Assembly: GCA_949287365.1 (NCBI GenBank)
Contig: CASEGC010000042.1
Location: forward strand, 1 to 61,846
Reading direction: 5' to 3'
Length of the DNA: 61,846 nt
From: an uncultured Parabacteroides sp.
GTDB taxonomy: Bacteria > Bacteroidota > Bacteroidia > Bacteroidales > Tannerellaceae
The notes under the pieces are model-generated. The model was not told where the DNA came from and did not search any database. It worked only from the letters and a program-made list of their open reading frames with translations. A program made the translations under genes and the position numbers. Below are positions 36,823 through 45,549 of the stretch, piece after piece (positions within the stretch are counted from its first letter, which is position 1; the number at the start of each line of letters is the position of its first letter).

Positions 36823-38229
36823 ATGGAAGTTATCAAGCGGACAAAAGTTGTAGATATATTAAAAAGCGAGGCTTTTGGCTCTACCGTGAACGTGAAGGGA
36901 TGGGTTCGTACGCGCCGCGGGAGTAAGCAGGTGAGTTTTATCGCCTTGAATGACGGTTCTACGATTCATAACGTTCAGATTGTCGTGGATGTGGATAAGT
37001 GGGGCGATGATTTCTTGAAATCGATTACCACGGGAGCCAGCCTGAGCGTGAACGGTATCTTGTCGCCTTCCCAAGGAAAAGGGCAAAGCGTGGAGATACA
37101 GGCTACCGAGATAGAGATTTACGGAACGGCGGATCCGGCCGTTTATCCTTTGCAAAAGAAAGGGCATTCGATGGAGTTTTTGCGGGAAATCGCCCATTTG
37201 CGGCCTCGCACGAATACTTTTGGCGCGGTGTTCCGGATGCGTCACAATATGGCGTACGCTATCCATAAGTTCTTTCATGACAGGGGCTTCTTCTATTTCC
37301 ATACGCCAATCATAACGGCTTCCGATTGTGAGGGCGCAGGGCAGATGTTCCAAGTGACGACCATGAACCTGTATGACTTGAAGAAGGATGAGAAAGGTTC
37401 TATCATCTATGATGATGATTTCTTTGGTAAACAGACGAGCCTGACCGTATCCGGGCAGTTGGAGGGTGAATTGGCGGCTACGGCTTTGGGACAGATTTAT
37501 ACGTTCGGCCCTACGTTCCGCGCCGAGAATTCGAATACGCCTCGTCACTTGGCGGAGTTCTGGATGATTGAGCCGGAGGTCGCTTTCAACAATATCACGG
37601 ACAACATGGATTTGGCGGAAGAGTTCATCAAATATTGCGTGCGGTGGGCCTTGGAGAATTGCGCTGATGATGTCAAGTTCTTGAACGATATGTTCGACAA
37701 AGAGTTGATCGCCCGTTTGGAAGGCGTGTTGAAAGAACCGTTCGTACGTTTGCCTTACACGGAAGGAATCAAGATATTGGAAGAGGCCGTGGCGAAGGGA
37801 CACAAGTTCGAGTTCCCCGTTTATTGGGGCGTGGATTTGGCTTCGGAGCACGAGCGTTATTTGGTGGAAGAGCACTTTAAGCGTCCGGTTATCCTTACGG
37901 ATTATCCGAAGGAAATCAAGGCTTTCTATATGAAGCAGAACGAGGATGGGAAGACGGTTCGTGCGATGGATGTGTTGTTCCCGAAAATCGGGGAGATTAT
38001 CGGAGGCTCGGAACGCGAGGCGGACTATGATAAGTTATTGACTCGCATTAAAGAACTAAACATCCCGATGAAAGATATGTGGTGGTACTTGGATATTCGT
38101 CGTTTCGGTTCGGTGCCTCATTCCGGATTCGGATTGGGCTTCGAACGTTTGTTGCTCTTCGTGACGGGCATGACCAATATCCGCGACGTGATACCTTTCC
38201 CGCGTACGCCGAACAACGCGGAGTTTTGA
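36823..38229 (+). CDS. asnS: Asparaginyl-tRNA synthetase
   Basis: Class IIb synthetase charging tRNA-Asn, 468 residues. The N-terminal OB fold covers about 17-110 ([26 protein letters not shown]). Class II motif 2 is [26 protein letters not shown] and motif 3 is [27 protein letters not shown]. The PFPRTP ending and the overall pattern fit AsnRS rather than AspRS. It is followed by a strong terminator. Confidence 0.97.
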   Translation: MEVIKRTKVVDILKSEAFGSTVNVKGWVRTRRGSKQVSFIALNDGSTIHNVQIVVDVDKWGDDFLKSITTGASLSVNGILSPSQGKGQSVEIQATEIEIYGTADPAVYPLQKKGHSMEFLREIAHLRPRTNTFGAVFRMRHNMAYAIHKFFHDRGFFYFHTPIITASDCEGAGQMFQVTTMNLYDLKKDEKGSIIYDDDFFGKQTSLTVSGQLEGELAATALGQIYTFGPTFRAENSNTPRHLAEFWMIEPEVAFNNITDNMDLAEEFIKYCVRWALENCADDVKFLNDMFDKELIARLEGVLKEPFVRLPYTEGIKILEEAVAKGHKFEFPVYWGVDLASEHERYLVEEHFKRPVILTDYPKEIKAFYMKQNEDGKTVRAMDVLFPKIGEIIGGSEREADYDKLLTRIKELNIPMKDMWWYLDIRRFGSVPHSGFGLGFERLLLFVTGMTNIRDVIPFPRTPNNAEF

Positions 38230-38257
38230 TATCGGTAGCCATACCGCGAGGATATGG

Positions 38258-38293
38258 GGAGGCATGGAGAATAGCTCTGTGCCTCCTTTTTTT
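38258..38293 (+). terminator. asnS terminator
   Basis: GGAGGCA (38258-38264) pairs with TGCCTCC (38280-38286), followed by seven T. Confidence 0.9.
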
Positions 38294-38336
38294 GTCGCTG
38301 CCGCGGACCCAGAGTTTTCGTCTTTTTTACGTACAT

Positions 38337-38373
38337 AAAAAACCGTGCCCGATTCCTTGAATCAGACACGGCC
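38337..38373 (-). terminator. Terminator of the phosphohexomutase gene
   Basis: On the minus strand GCCGTGTCTGATTC pairs with GGAATCGGGCACGG (two mismatches), followed by six T. Confidence 0.88.
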
Positions 38374-38404
38374 TCTCGTTTTTATCCCCTAAGCGGTCGG
38401 GCGC

Positions 38405-40153
38405 TTAGATGCCTAAAGACTCCTTGATGCGCTCTATTTTCTCTTGGGCCGCTTTTTCCGCTGCCGGAAGCTCATCGACGCTTTTTACCGTGGAGTGGAC
38501 CTCGCAATAGAACTTGATTTTCGGCTCTGTCCCAGAAGGACGGATGGAAACTTTCGTGTTATCTTCGGTAAAATATTGGAGGACATTGGATGTCGTAGGC
38601 ATGTCCAGCGTGATTGTCTCGTTTAACAGGCAATCTTTGCCTTTCAAGGTCGCATAGTCGAGGAAGCTGACCACTTTCGAGCCGGCGATTTCCGTCAGCG
38701 GGTTCTCGCGGAACTGCTTCATCATCGCCTCGATCTCTTCCGCTCCACTCTTACCCTTCTTCACTACGGAAATACCTTTCTCCTTCGAGAATCCATATTC
38801 CACGTAAATGTTTTGCAGCAGCTGATACAATGTCAAGCCTTGGTCTTTCGCCCAAGCCGCTATTTCCGCCAGCATGGCGCATGCGGATACGGCGTCTTTG
38901 TCGCGGACGAAATCCTCGCAAAGGAATCCGTAACTTTCCTCGCCGCCGCCGATATAGTTCTTTTTACCCTCGTTCTCGCGCATCACGTTGGCAATCCATT
39001 TGAAACCGGTGTAGACGTCGTACATTTCCACGCCGTTGCGCTCGGCGATTGTCTTGATTGTCTCGGTGGTCACGATAGTCTTTACGACATACTCCTTACC
39101 GTTGATTTTGCCTAACTCTTTCCAACGTCTTATCAAGTAGTAGACAAATATCAAGGCGGTTTGGTTGCCGTTCAGCAATACCCATTCGCCTTCGTTGTTC
39201 TTTACCGCCGAGCCCACACGGTCCGCGTCAGGGTCGGAAGCCAGGACCAGTTCGGCGTCAGTCTCTTTCGCCTTTTTTACCGCCAACGCTAACGCGGCCG
39301 GCTCTTCGGGGTTCGGGGAAACCACTGTCGGGAAATCGCCGCTTACCACATCTTGCTCCGGCACGTGAATGATGTTCGTGAAGCCGAACGCCTCCAACGC
39401 CATCGGGACTAATTTTACGCCCGTCCCATGAATCGGAGTGTAAACTATCTTCATGTCACGATGGCGAGAGATAGCTTCCGGCGAGAGCGAGATGCCTGTC
39501 AAGTCCTTGATGTATTGTGCGTCTATCTCGTGACCGATAATCTCTATCAGCTCCTTGTTCCCTTTGAACTTGATATCGCTCGCGTTGCGAATCTTGTTCA
39601 CCTCGGCTATCGTGTTCTTGTCGTGAGGGGCTATCATCTGCGCGCCGTCGTTCCAATAGGCCTTGTAGCCGTTATATTCCTTCGGGTTGTGCGAGGCCGT
39701 CAGGATGATTCCGCTTTGGCAGCCTAATTTACGGATCGCGTAAGACATTTCCGGCGTGGGGCGCAGGCTCTCGAAGAGATAGACCTTGATGCCGTTCGCG
39801 GAGAAGATGTCGGCCGATATCTCGGCGAATTTGCGGCTGTTGTTCCGGCAATCATGGCCGATTACCACCTTGATTTGGTCTAAGTCCGCGAATTCTTTCT
39901 TCAAATAATTGGACAGTCCTTGGGTAGCGGCTCCAACCGTGTATATGTTCATGCGGTTTGAGCCTACGCCCATGATTCCACGCAGTCCGCCCGTTCCAAA
40001 TTCCAGGTCCTTATAGAAACTTTCGATTAATTCCGTTGGATCTTCGTTGTCGAGTAGCGCTTGAACTTGAGCGCGAGTTTCCGCGTCATAACTTTCCGTA
40101 AGCCATCCTTGTGCCTTACTTCTTACTTTTTCTAACAAATTGTCGTTTTCCAT
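38405..40153 (-). CDS. Phospho-sugar mutase (phosphoglucomutase/phosphomannomutase family)
   Basis: About 582 residues from MENDNLLEKVRSKAQGWL; the frame opens 17 codons further upstream. The phosphoserine active-site loop is ILTASHNPKEYNGYKAYW, the metal-binding loop is LASDPDADRVG, the sugar-binding loop is GGGEESYGFLC, and the phosphate-binding C-terminal domain contains RPSGTEPKIKFY. Length and motifs match the PGM2-like subgroup, which interconverts hexose or pentose 1- and 6(5)-phosphates. Its own promoter lies at 40210-40239. Confidence 0.93.
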   Translation of the reverse strand: MENDNLLEKVRSKAQGWLTESYDAETRAQVQALLDNEDPTELIESFYKDLEFGTGGLRGIMGVGSNRMNIYTVGAATQGLSNYLKKEFADLDQIKVVIGHDCRNNSRKFAEISADIFSANGIKVYLFESLRPTPEMSYAIRKLGCQSGIILTASHNPKEYNGYKAYWNDGAQMIAPHDKNTIAEVNKIRNASDIKFKGNKELIEIIGHEIDAQYIKDLTGISLSPEAISRHRDMKIVYTPIHGTGVKLVPMALEAFGFTNIIHVPEQDVVSGDFPTVVSPNPEEPAALALAVKKAKETDAELVLASDPDADRVGSAVKNNEGEWVLLNGNQTALIFVYYLIRRWKELGKINGKEYVVKTIVTTETIKTIAERNGVEMYDVYTGFKWIANVMRENEGKKNYIGGGEESYGFLCEDFVRDKDAVSACAMLAEIAAWAKDQGLTLYQLLQNIYVEYGFSKEKGISVVKKGKSGAEEIEAMMKQFRENPLTEIAGSKVVSFLDYATLKGKDCLLNETITLDMPTTSNVLQYFTEDNTKVSIRPSGTEPKIKFYCEVHSTVKSVDELPAAEKAAQEKIERIKESLGI

Positions 40154-40209
40154 GTCTTTTAATATTGTGTTTATTTGTTGAGTAATTTGCTTAGTCAGAT
40201 GCATGGTAA

Positions 40210-40239
40210 CAAATGTACGAATTTCTTAACGATGGGCAA
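40210..40239 (-). promoter_or_regulatory. Promoter of the phospho-sugar mutase gene
   Basis: On the minus strand TTG (40239-40237), a 19-bp spacer and TACATTTG (40217-40210). This supports the downstream start at 40153 over 40204, since the transcript would begin very near the latter. Confidence 0.8.
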
Positions 40240-40294
40240 TTAAAGATTCTATATTTTATCTAAAAAAACAATGTCGAATTAAAAACGCGCTTTA

Positions 40295-40382
40295 CGTACG
40301 CCTTTTCGGAGAAGGTCGTACGCCTTTTCGGAGAAGGTCGTGCGTCTTTCCGGAGAAGGTCGTACGTGCCTCGGGAAAAACA
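40295..40382 (+). repeat. Four tandem 22-bp units (CGTACGCCTTTTCGGAGAAGGT)
   Basis: Units start at 40295, 40317, 40339 and 40361. The first two are identical, and the third and fourth degenerate. Each contains two dyads, CCTT/AAGG around TTCGGAG and the hexamer palindrome CGTACG at the junction. It lies in the 319-bp gap between the divergent mutase and nucleotidyltransferase genes, between their promoters. Confidence 0.9.
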
Positions 40383-40412
40383 CGAGCGTGTTCGATTTTC
40401 GCGGCTTATGGG

Positions 40413-40442
40413 TTCGCGAATCCTTATTTATAGCTACATTTG
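40413..40442 (+). promoter_or_regulatory. Promoter of the nucleotidyltransferase gene
   Basis: A TTCG -33-like element (40413-40416), an 18-bp spacer and TACATTTG (40435-40442), with the start codon 30 bp further on. Confidence 0.65.
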
Positions 40443-40472
40443 CCTGAGATAATCAATAGCGTATAGAAGCGT

Positions 40473-41375
40473 ATGAAACCTACATTATTCGTATTGGCGG
40501 CCGGAATGGGGAGCCGCTATGGTGGATTGAAACAATTGGACGGTCTGGGGCCTAACGGCGAGACCATCATGGATTATTCGATTTTCGACGCGATTCGCGG
40601 AGGCTTCGGGAAGCTGGTGTTCGTCATCCGGAAGTCGTTCGAGGCGGACTTCCGCGAGAAAATCGTCTCCAAGTACGAGAACCATATACCCGTGGAGGTG
40701 GTGTTCCAGGACTTGAGCGACCTGCCGGAGGGCTTCGCCTGCCCGCCGGGCCGCGAGAAGCCGTGGGGGACGAACCACGCCGTGCTGATGGGGCGGAAGG
40801 TGATACACGAGCCCTTCGCCGTAATCAACGCCGACGACTTTTACGGGCGCGACAGTTTCGCCACGTTGGGCAAGTGGCTCTCCGGCAAGGAAGGTAGCGC
40901 GAACGACTATTGCATGGTGGGCTACCGCGTGGGGAATACCTTGAGCGAGAGCGGCTCGGTGGCGCGCGGCGTTTGCCAGACGAACGCCGAGGGCTATCTG
41001 ACCGGCGTGGTGGAGCGTACCGCCATCGAGCGGATTGACGGCGAGATTCAGTTCGTCGACGAGAACGGCCGCAAGGTCGTCCTGGAGGAAAATACCCCCG
41101 TGTCGATGAACATGTGGGGCTTCACGCCCGATTACTTCGAGTACTCGGAGGCCTATTTCAAGGAATTCCTGCGGGAGAACATCTCGAACCTGAAAAGCGA
41201 GTATTTCATCCCCTTGATGGTGAACAAGCTGATTACCGAGGGCACCGCCCGCGTGAAGGTGCTCGACACTACCTCCAAATGGTTCGGCGTGACCTACGCC
41301 GCCGACCGTCAGGGCGTGGTGGACAAGCTGCGCGCCTTGGTCGACGCCGGCGAGTATCCCGCCCGCCTCTTCTGA
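40473..41375 (+). CDS. Sugar nucleotidyltransferase
   Basis: A 300-residue NTP-transferase-fold protein. The nucleotide-binding signature is LAAGMGSRYGGLKQLDGLGPNGETIMDYSIFDA, and the metal-binding Asp is in FAVINADDFYGRD. It probably joins an NTP to a sugar 1-phosphate, and its divergent neighbour is a phospho-sugar mutase that could supply such a substrate. The sugar is unknown. Third positions are rich in G and C compared with neighbouring genes, as in the cyclophilin genes that follow. Confidence 0.85.
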   Translation: MKPTLFVLAAGMGSRYGGLKQLDGLGPNGETIMDYSIFDAIRGGFGKLVFVIRKSFEADFREKIVSKYENHIPVEVVFQDLSDLPEGFACPPGREKPWGTNHAVLMGRKVIHEPFAVINADDFYGRDSFATLGKWLSGKEGSANDYCMVGYRVGNTLSESGSVARGVCQTNAEGYLTGVVERTAIERIDGEIQFVDENGRKVVLEENTPVSMNMWGFTPDYFEYSEAYFKEFLRENISNLKSEYFIPLMVNKLITEGTARVKVLDTTSKWFGVTYAADRQGVVDKLRALVDAGEYPARLF

Positions 41376-41383
41376 CCCCGCCC

Positions 41384-41572
41384 TCTACGCCGGTAGAGAA
41401 GGCCCCGGCGCGCCGAAAATGGTCTCTACGGGCGTAGAGGCGGCTTTTGGCGCACCAAAAGTGGTTTCAACGAATGTAGAAATGACTTTTGGCGCGCCGA
41501 AAATGGTTTCTACGGGCGTAGAGGCGACTTTTGGCGCGCCAAAGCCCGTTTTTACCGTCGTAGAGAGCTCTT
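41384..41572 (+). repeat. 42-bp tandem array of two alternating palindromes
   Basis: Three full 42-bp units (41423-41464, 41465-41506, 41507-41548) with partial units on both sides. Each holds CTCTACGGGCGTAGAG and CTTTTGGCGCGCC(G/A)AAA, two dyads whose centres are about 21 bp apart. Both strands stay open and encode similar FGAPK...VSTxVE repeats, a by-product of the symmetry. It fills the gap between the nucleotidyltransferase and the first cyclophilin gene. Confidence 0.9.
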
Positions 41573-41618
41573 GGCACATTTACCCGCCGAAAATTCCGGT
41601 TATTTCTCCGGAAGAAGC

Positions 41619-41626
41619 TATCTTTG
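41619..41626 (+). promoter_or_regulatory. -7 box upstream of the first cyclophilin gene
   Basis: TATCTTTG, 28 bp before the ATG at 41655. The -33 region is weak. It probably drives the two cyclophilins, the MATE transporter and dinB. Confidence 0.6.
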
Positions 41627-41654
41627 TCTTCGCTAAATAAATTAATGAGAGATT

Positions 41655-42332
41655 ATGAGGAAGATTCTTACGATGTTGCTTATCTCGACGTTCGCCGCGG
41701 GCCTGTTCCCGACCTTCGCGGGCGGGCAGGAAAAGGAGACGCTGGTGCTGATAGAGACGGACAAGGGGAAAATCAAGGTGAAACTTTATAATGACACGCC
41801 CCTGCACAGGGACAATTTCATCAAGCAGGTGAAAGACCATCGCTACGACGGGCTGCTCTTCCACCGGGTCATCAAGCAATTCGTGATACAGGCGGGCGAC
41901 GTCAACTCGAAGGACGCGCCGATGGACAGGCACCTCGGCGATGGCGACTTGGACTATACGATTCCCGCCGAGATTGTCTTCCCGAAGCGTTTCCATAAGC
42001 GGGGAGCGCTTTGCGCCGCGCGTACGAGCGACGAGGAGAATCCAGAACGGGCCTCCTCCGCCACCCAGTTCTACATCGTCACCGGGAAGTTCTATACGGA
42101 GATGGAATTGGACAAGATGACCAAGGAGAAGGGTATGACCTTCACCCCCGAGCAGAAACAGGCCTACATGCTGGAGGGCGGCACGCCCGAGCTGGACGGC
42201 AAGTACACCGTCTTCGGCGAGGTGGTGAGCGGCATGAAGGCGGTGGACAAGATCCAGTTCGAGGAGACGAACGAGGAGGACCGCCCGCTGGAGAACATCA
42301 AGATAAAGACAATGAAAATAGTGGAAAAATAA
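41655..42332 (+). CDS. Exported cyclophilin-type peptidyl-prolyl isomerase
   Basis: A 225-residue isomerase with an N-terminal signal peptide (MRKILTMLLISTFAAGLFPTFAGG), so it acts in the periplasm on folding envelope proteins. Cyclophilin core motifs are KIKVKLYNDTPLHRDNFIKQV, YDGLLFHRVIKQFVIQAGDVNS, and SSATQFYIVTGK. An insert of about 40 residues (FYTEMELDKMTKEKG...YMLEGGTPELDGKYTVFGEVV) follows. It is six bases upstream of a second cyclophilin gene with which it shares a near-identical 45-nt block. Confidence 0.93.
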   Translation: MRKILTMLLISTFAAGLFPTFAGGQEKETLVLIETDKGKIKVKLYNDTPLHRDNFIKQVKDHRYDGLLFHRVIKQFVIQAGDVNSKDAPMDRHLGDGDLDYTIPAEIVFPKRFHKRGALCAARTSDEENPERASSATQFYIVTGKFYTEMELDKMTKEKGMTFTPEQKQAYMLEGGTPELDGKYTVFGEVVSGMKAVDKIQFEETNEEDRPLENIKIKTMKIVEK

Positions 42333-42338
42333 AGGCAT

Positions 42339-43103
42339 ATGGAAAATCAAGCGAACGAGACAATCGCGCTCATGCGCACGAGCAAGGGCGACATCAAGCT
42401 GAGGCTGTATAGCGACACGCCCGCGCACAGGGACAACTTTATCAAGCTGGCCAAGGAGGGTACGTACGACGGACTGTTGTTCCACCGGGTCATCAAGGAT
42501 TTCATGGTGCAGGGGGGCGACGTGACCTCCAAAGGCGCTCCGATGAGCAAGCCTTTGGGCTCCGGCGATTTGGGGTACACCGTCTCCGCCGAGTTCCGCT
42601 ATCCCGCCCGTTTCCATAAGCGGGGCGCGCTTTGCGCCGCGCGTACGAGCGACGAGGTGAACCCTGAGAAAGCCTCTTCCGCGTCGCAATTCTATATCGT
42701 GACGGGAAAGCGGTATACGGACCAGGACCTGAACCAGTTGGAGAAGCAGTTGCTGGAACGGTTGAAGCGGGAGATTTTCGCCCGCCTGCAGCAAGAGTAC
42801 AAATCCAAGATCATGGAGCTTTACCGGGCGGGAAGCCGTGAGGAGCTGGCCGTCCTTCGCGATACCTTGATAGGCAAGACGGAGCTGGAGGCGGAAAACC
42901 GGAAGGCGGAGGTCCAGTTGGACCCGGTGGTGAGGGAGACGTATAAGAACGAGGGGGGCGTCCCTTTCCTTGACGGCCAATATACGGTGTATGGCGAGGT
43001 GATAGAGGGCATGGACGTGGTGGATTCGATTCAGGCGGTGAAGACGAACCGTCAGGACCGGCCTACCGAGGATGTCGTCATCAATTCCGTGGAAATCCTG
43101 TAA
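42339..43103 (+). CDS. Cyclophilin-type peptidyl-prolyl isomerase with helical insert
   Basis: A 254-residue isomerase with no signal peptide, so probably cytoplasmic. Core motifs parallel its neighbour (IKLRLYSDTPAHRDNFIKLA, YDGLLFHRVIKDFMVQGGDVTS, SSASQFYIVTGK). After the last of these an insert of about 65 residues (DLNQLEKQLLERLKREIFARLQQEYKSKIMELYRAGSREEL...) is strongly helical, then GVPFLDGQYTVYGEVIEGMDVVDSI resumes the fold. Its stop TAA shares a base with the ATG of the MATE gene, indicating coupling. Confidence 0.93.
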   Translation: MENQANETIALMRTSKGDIKLRLYSDTPAHRDNFIKLAKEGTYDGLLFHRVIKDFMVQGGDVTSKGAPMSKPLGSGDLGYTVSAEFRYPARFHKRGALCAARTSDEVNPEKASSASQFYIVTGKRYTDQDLNQLEKQLLERLKREIFARLQQEYKSKIMELYRAGSREELAVLRDTLIGKTELEAENRKAEVQLDPVVRETYKNEGGVPFLDGQYTVYGEVIEGMDVVDSIQAVKTNRQDRPTEDVVINSVEIL

Positions 43104-44461
43104 TGTGGCTGTCGGTTTATAAATCGCGTTACCGAGAGATTATCAAATTAGGGGTCCCCATCATGCTCGGACAGTTGGGGATTATCGTCGTAGGCTTCGC
43201 CGACAACATGATGGTGGGCTATCATAGCTCCACCGAGTTGGCGGCGGCTTCTTTTGTCAATAACTTTTTCAATCTCGTCTTTATCTTCGGGATGGGTTTC
43301 TCTTACGGGCTTACGCCGATTATCGGCGGACTGTACGCCCGCGGGGAACTGGAGAGGGCGGGAGAGACGTTAAGGAACAGTTTGGCCATCAACTTCGTCT
43401 TGGGGCTGCTTTTGAGTCTTTGCATGCTCGTCCTCTTGTGGAACGTCGACCTGCTTCGTCAGCCGGCGGAGTTGATGCCCTATATCGTCCCTTATTATAT
43501 CATCCAATTGTGCTCGATTCCCTTCGTGATGTTGTTCAACTCGTTCAAGCAGTTCAGCGACGGCACGACCGACACGCTCACGCCCATGTGGATTATGCTG
43601 GGCGCGAACGTGCTGAATATTATCGGAAACTATATCTTGATTTACGGGCATTGGGGCGCTCCGGAATTGGGCTTGACCGGAGCGGGGATATCTACGTTGA
43701 CCAGCCGCGTGGTTATGCTTGTCTCTTTTTGCCTGTTGTTCTTCCGGCATCCTCGTTACGCACGTTACCGTGAGGGGTTTAGGCGAGGGACGGTCAGCCG
43801 GGAAAACTCCCGGCGTTTGGTCCGCTTGGGTCTTCCGGTCGGTATACAAATGGGGATAGAGAGCGGGTCGTTCAATCTGAGCGTAATCATGATGGGATGG
43901 CTTGGCAGCGTGGCGTTGGCCACCCATCAAGTCATCGGGGTCATCACGACGCTTGGTTTTATGGTTTATTATGGTATCGCCGCCTCCGTGACGATTCAGG
44001 TGAGCCAGTTCAAGCAATGGAACGATTTCGCTAACGTGCGCCGGAGCGCTTTCGCCGGATTGCATATTATCCTGTTGGTCGTCATCGCGGTCATGCTCCT
44101 GATTTTCATCTTTAGGGACTCGATGGGGTATCTGTTCACGACGGATGCGGGTGTGGTCGGCTTGGTGGCGTTGTTCTCTTGGTCCGCTATATTCTATCAG
44201 CCGGGAGACGGACTGCAGATTCTTTTCGCCAATGCCCTTCGTGGGATAGCGGACGTGAAATATATGGCGTGGATGGCTTTCCTCTGCCACTTCGGTTTAG
44301 CTTTGCCTATCGGTTATTTCTGCGGTTTTGTATTGGGCTGGGGACCGCTTGGGATTTGGTGCGGCTTTCCGATAAGCCTCACGACTTTAGGGTTGCTGTT
44401 GGGCTATCGGTTCAATAAGTTGACGAGGTTCGCTCGGACCGCCGATACCGTAAGCGTATGA
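43103..44461 (+). CDS. MATE-family multidrug efflux transporter
   Basis: A 452-residue inner-membrane antiporter with 12 predicted helices in two related halves. The first helix reads LGVPIMLGQLGIIVVGFADNMMVGYHSSTELAAASFVNNFF, and the second half begins LVRLGLPVGIQMGIESGSFNLSVIMMGWLGSVALATHQV. MATE proteins export cationic drugs and metabolites using sodium or proton gradients; the coupling ion is not evident. It overlaps the cyclophilin stop by one base and dinB by four bases (ATGA), so the genes form one operon. Confidence 0.94.
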   Translation: MWLSVYKSRYREIIKLGVPIMLGQLGIIVVGFADNMMVGYHSSTELAAASFVNNFFNLVFIFGMGFSYGLTPIIGGLYARGELERAGETLRNSLAINFVLGLLLSLCMLVLLWNVDLLRQPAELMPYIVPYYIIQLCSIPFVMLFNSFKQFSDGTTDTLTPMWIMLGANVLNIIGNYILIYGHWGAPELGLTGAGISTLTSRVVMLVSFCLLFFRHPRYARYREGFRRGTVSRENSRRLVRLGLPVGIQMGIESGSFNLSVIMMGWLGSVALATHQVIGVITTLGFMVYYGIAASVTIQVSQFKQWNDFANVRRSAFAGLHIILLVVIAVMLLIFIFRDSMGYLFTTDAGVVGLVALFSWSAIFYQPGDGLQILFANALRGIADVKYMAWMAFLCHFGLALPIGYFCGFVLGWGPLGIWCGFPISLTTLGLLLGYRFNKLTRFARTADTVSV

Positions 44462-45549
44462 GAAAAATCATACATATCGACATGGACGCTTTTTATGCGT
44501 CTGTAGAGCAACGGGACCATCCGGAATTGCGAGGTAAGCCGGTGGCCGTGGGCCATGCGGAGCAGCGAGGCGTGGTCGCCGCGGCGAGCTATGAGGCTCG
44601 TAAATATGGCGTGAGGTCCGCTATGGCGTCCTTGAAGGCGAAACGCCTTTGTCCGGAACTTATATTCGTGGAGGGCAGGATGGATGTTTATAAATCGGTG
44701 TCGAGGCAAATCCACGAGATATTCCATGATTATACGGACGTGATAGAGCCACTCTCTTTGGACGAGGCTTTTTTGGATGTCACTTTCAACAAGCCGGGCT
44801 TTTCCCTCGCGGTGGATATCGCTAAGGAAATCAAGCGGAGAATATGGGAGAATCTATCTTTGAGGGCTTCCGCCGGTGTCTCCTACAACAAATTCCTCGC
44901 TAAAGTCGCCTCTGATTATCGGAAGCCGGACGGTTTGTGTACCATTCATCCGGACCAGGCTTTGGACTTTATATCTCGTTTGCCGATCGAGTCCTTTTGG
45001 GGAGTCGGCCCCGTGACCGCGCGTAAAATGCACGCTTTAGGTATCCATAATGGATTAGACTTGCGTGAATGTTCTCAAGAGATGCTTGTCCGTCAATTCG
45101 GAAAAGCCGGTATCCTTTATTATGAGTTCGCCAGAGGCGTTGACGAACGTCCCGTGGAAGCGGTACGAATCCGGAAATCCGTGGGGTGTGAGCGTACGTT
45201 GGAAAAAGATATCACTCGCGAGTCTTCCGTGATTATCGAGCTTTACCATGTCGCCACGGAGCTGGCCGAAAGGTTGGGACGTTCCGGTTTTAAAGGGAAT
45301 ACGCTTACCCTGAAAATCAAATTCCATGATTTCAATCAGATAACTCGAAGTCTCAGTACCTCTATCGAATTGACCACATTGAACAGGATTCTTCCTTTGG
45401 CCAAGAGATTACTGAAAGAAGTGGAATATGCGGAGCATCCGATTCGCTTGATCGGGTTGTCCGTATCCAATCCCACCAAGAGCGATTCCTCCGAGAATGA
45501 AAGGTGGACGCAATTGGACTTGCGGTTCAATGGTTGGTTAGAAAGATAA
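44458..45549 (+). CDS. dinB: DNA polymerase IV (Y family)
   Basis: A 363-residue translesion polymerase. The catalytic carboxylates are in KIIHIDMDAFYASVEQRDHPELRGKPVAVG and PLSLDEAFLDVT. YNKFLAKVASDYRKPDG and the helix-hairpin-helix in ESFWGVGPVTARKMHALGI follow, and the little-finger domain occupies the last 115 residues. No beta-clamp-binding motif is obvious at the C-terminus (FNGWLER). It overlaps the MATE gene by four bases and its 3' end overlaps the convergent DUF5686 gene by 12 bp. No SOS box could be recognised. Confidence 0.96.
   Translation: MRKIIHIDMDAFYASVEQRDHPELRGKPVAVGHAEQRGVVAAASYEARKYGVRSAMASLKAKRLCPELIFVEGRMDVYKSVSRQIHEIFHDYTDVIEPLSLDEAFLDVTFNKPGFSLAVDIAKEIKRRIWENLSLRASAGVSYNKFLAKVASDYRKPDGLCTIHPDQALDFISRLPIESFWGVGPVTARKMHALGIHNGLDLRECSQEMLVRQFGKAGILYYEFARGVDERPVEAVRIRKSVGCERTLEKDITRESSVIIELYHVATELAERLGRSGFKGNTLTLKIKFHDFNQITRSLSTSIELTTLNRILPLAKRLLKEVEYAEHPIRLIGLSVSNPTKSDSSENERWTQLDLRFNGWLER

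Noticed and set aside
36859..37875. 338-codon minus-strand frame opposite asnS
   Set aside because: Shadow of asnS; no domain, no promoter and no neighbouring operon partner.
41419..41640. 73-codon frame through the 42-bp array
   Set aside because: The opposite strand encodes nearly the same repeat because of the palindromes, so an open frame is expected without coding.
41580..42980. Open frame of 466 codons on the minus strand across both cyclophilin genes
   Set aside because: It is the antisense shadow of two clear cyclophilins in G+C-rich sequence, with Leu/Val/Arg/His-rich composition and no recognisable domain.
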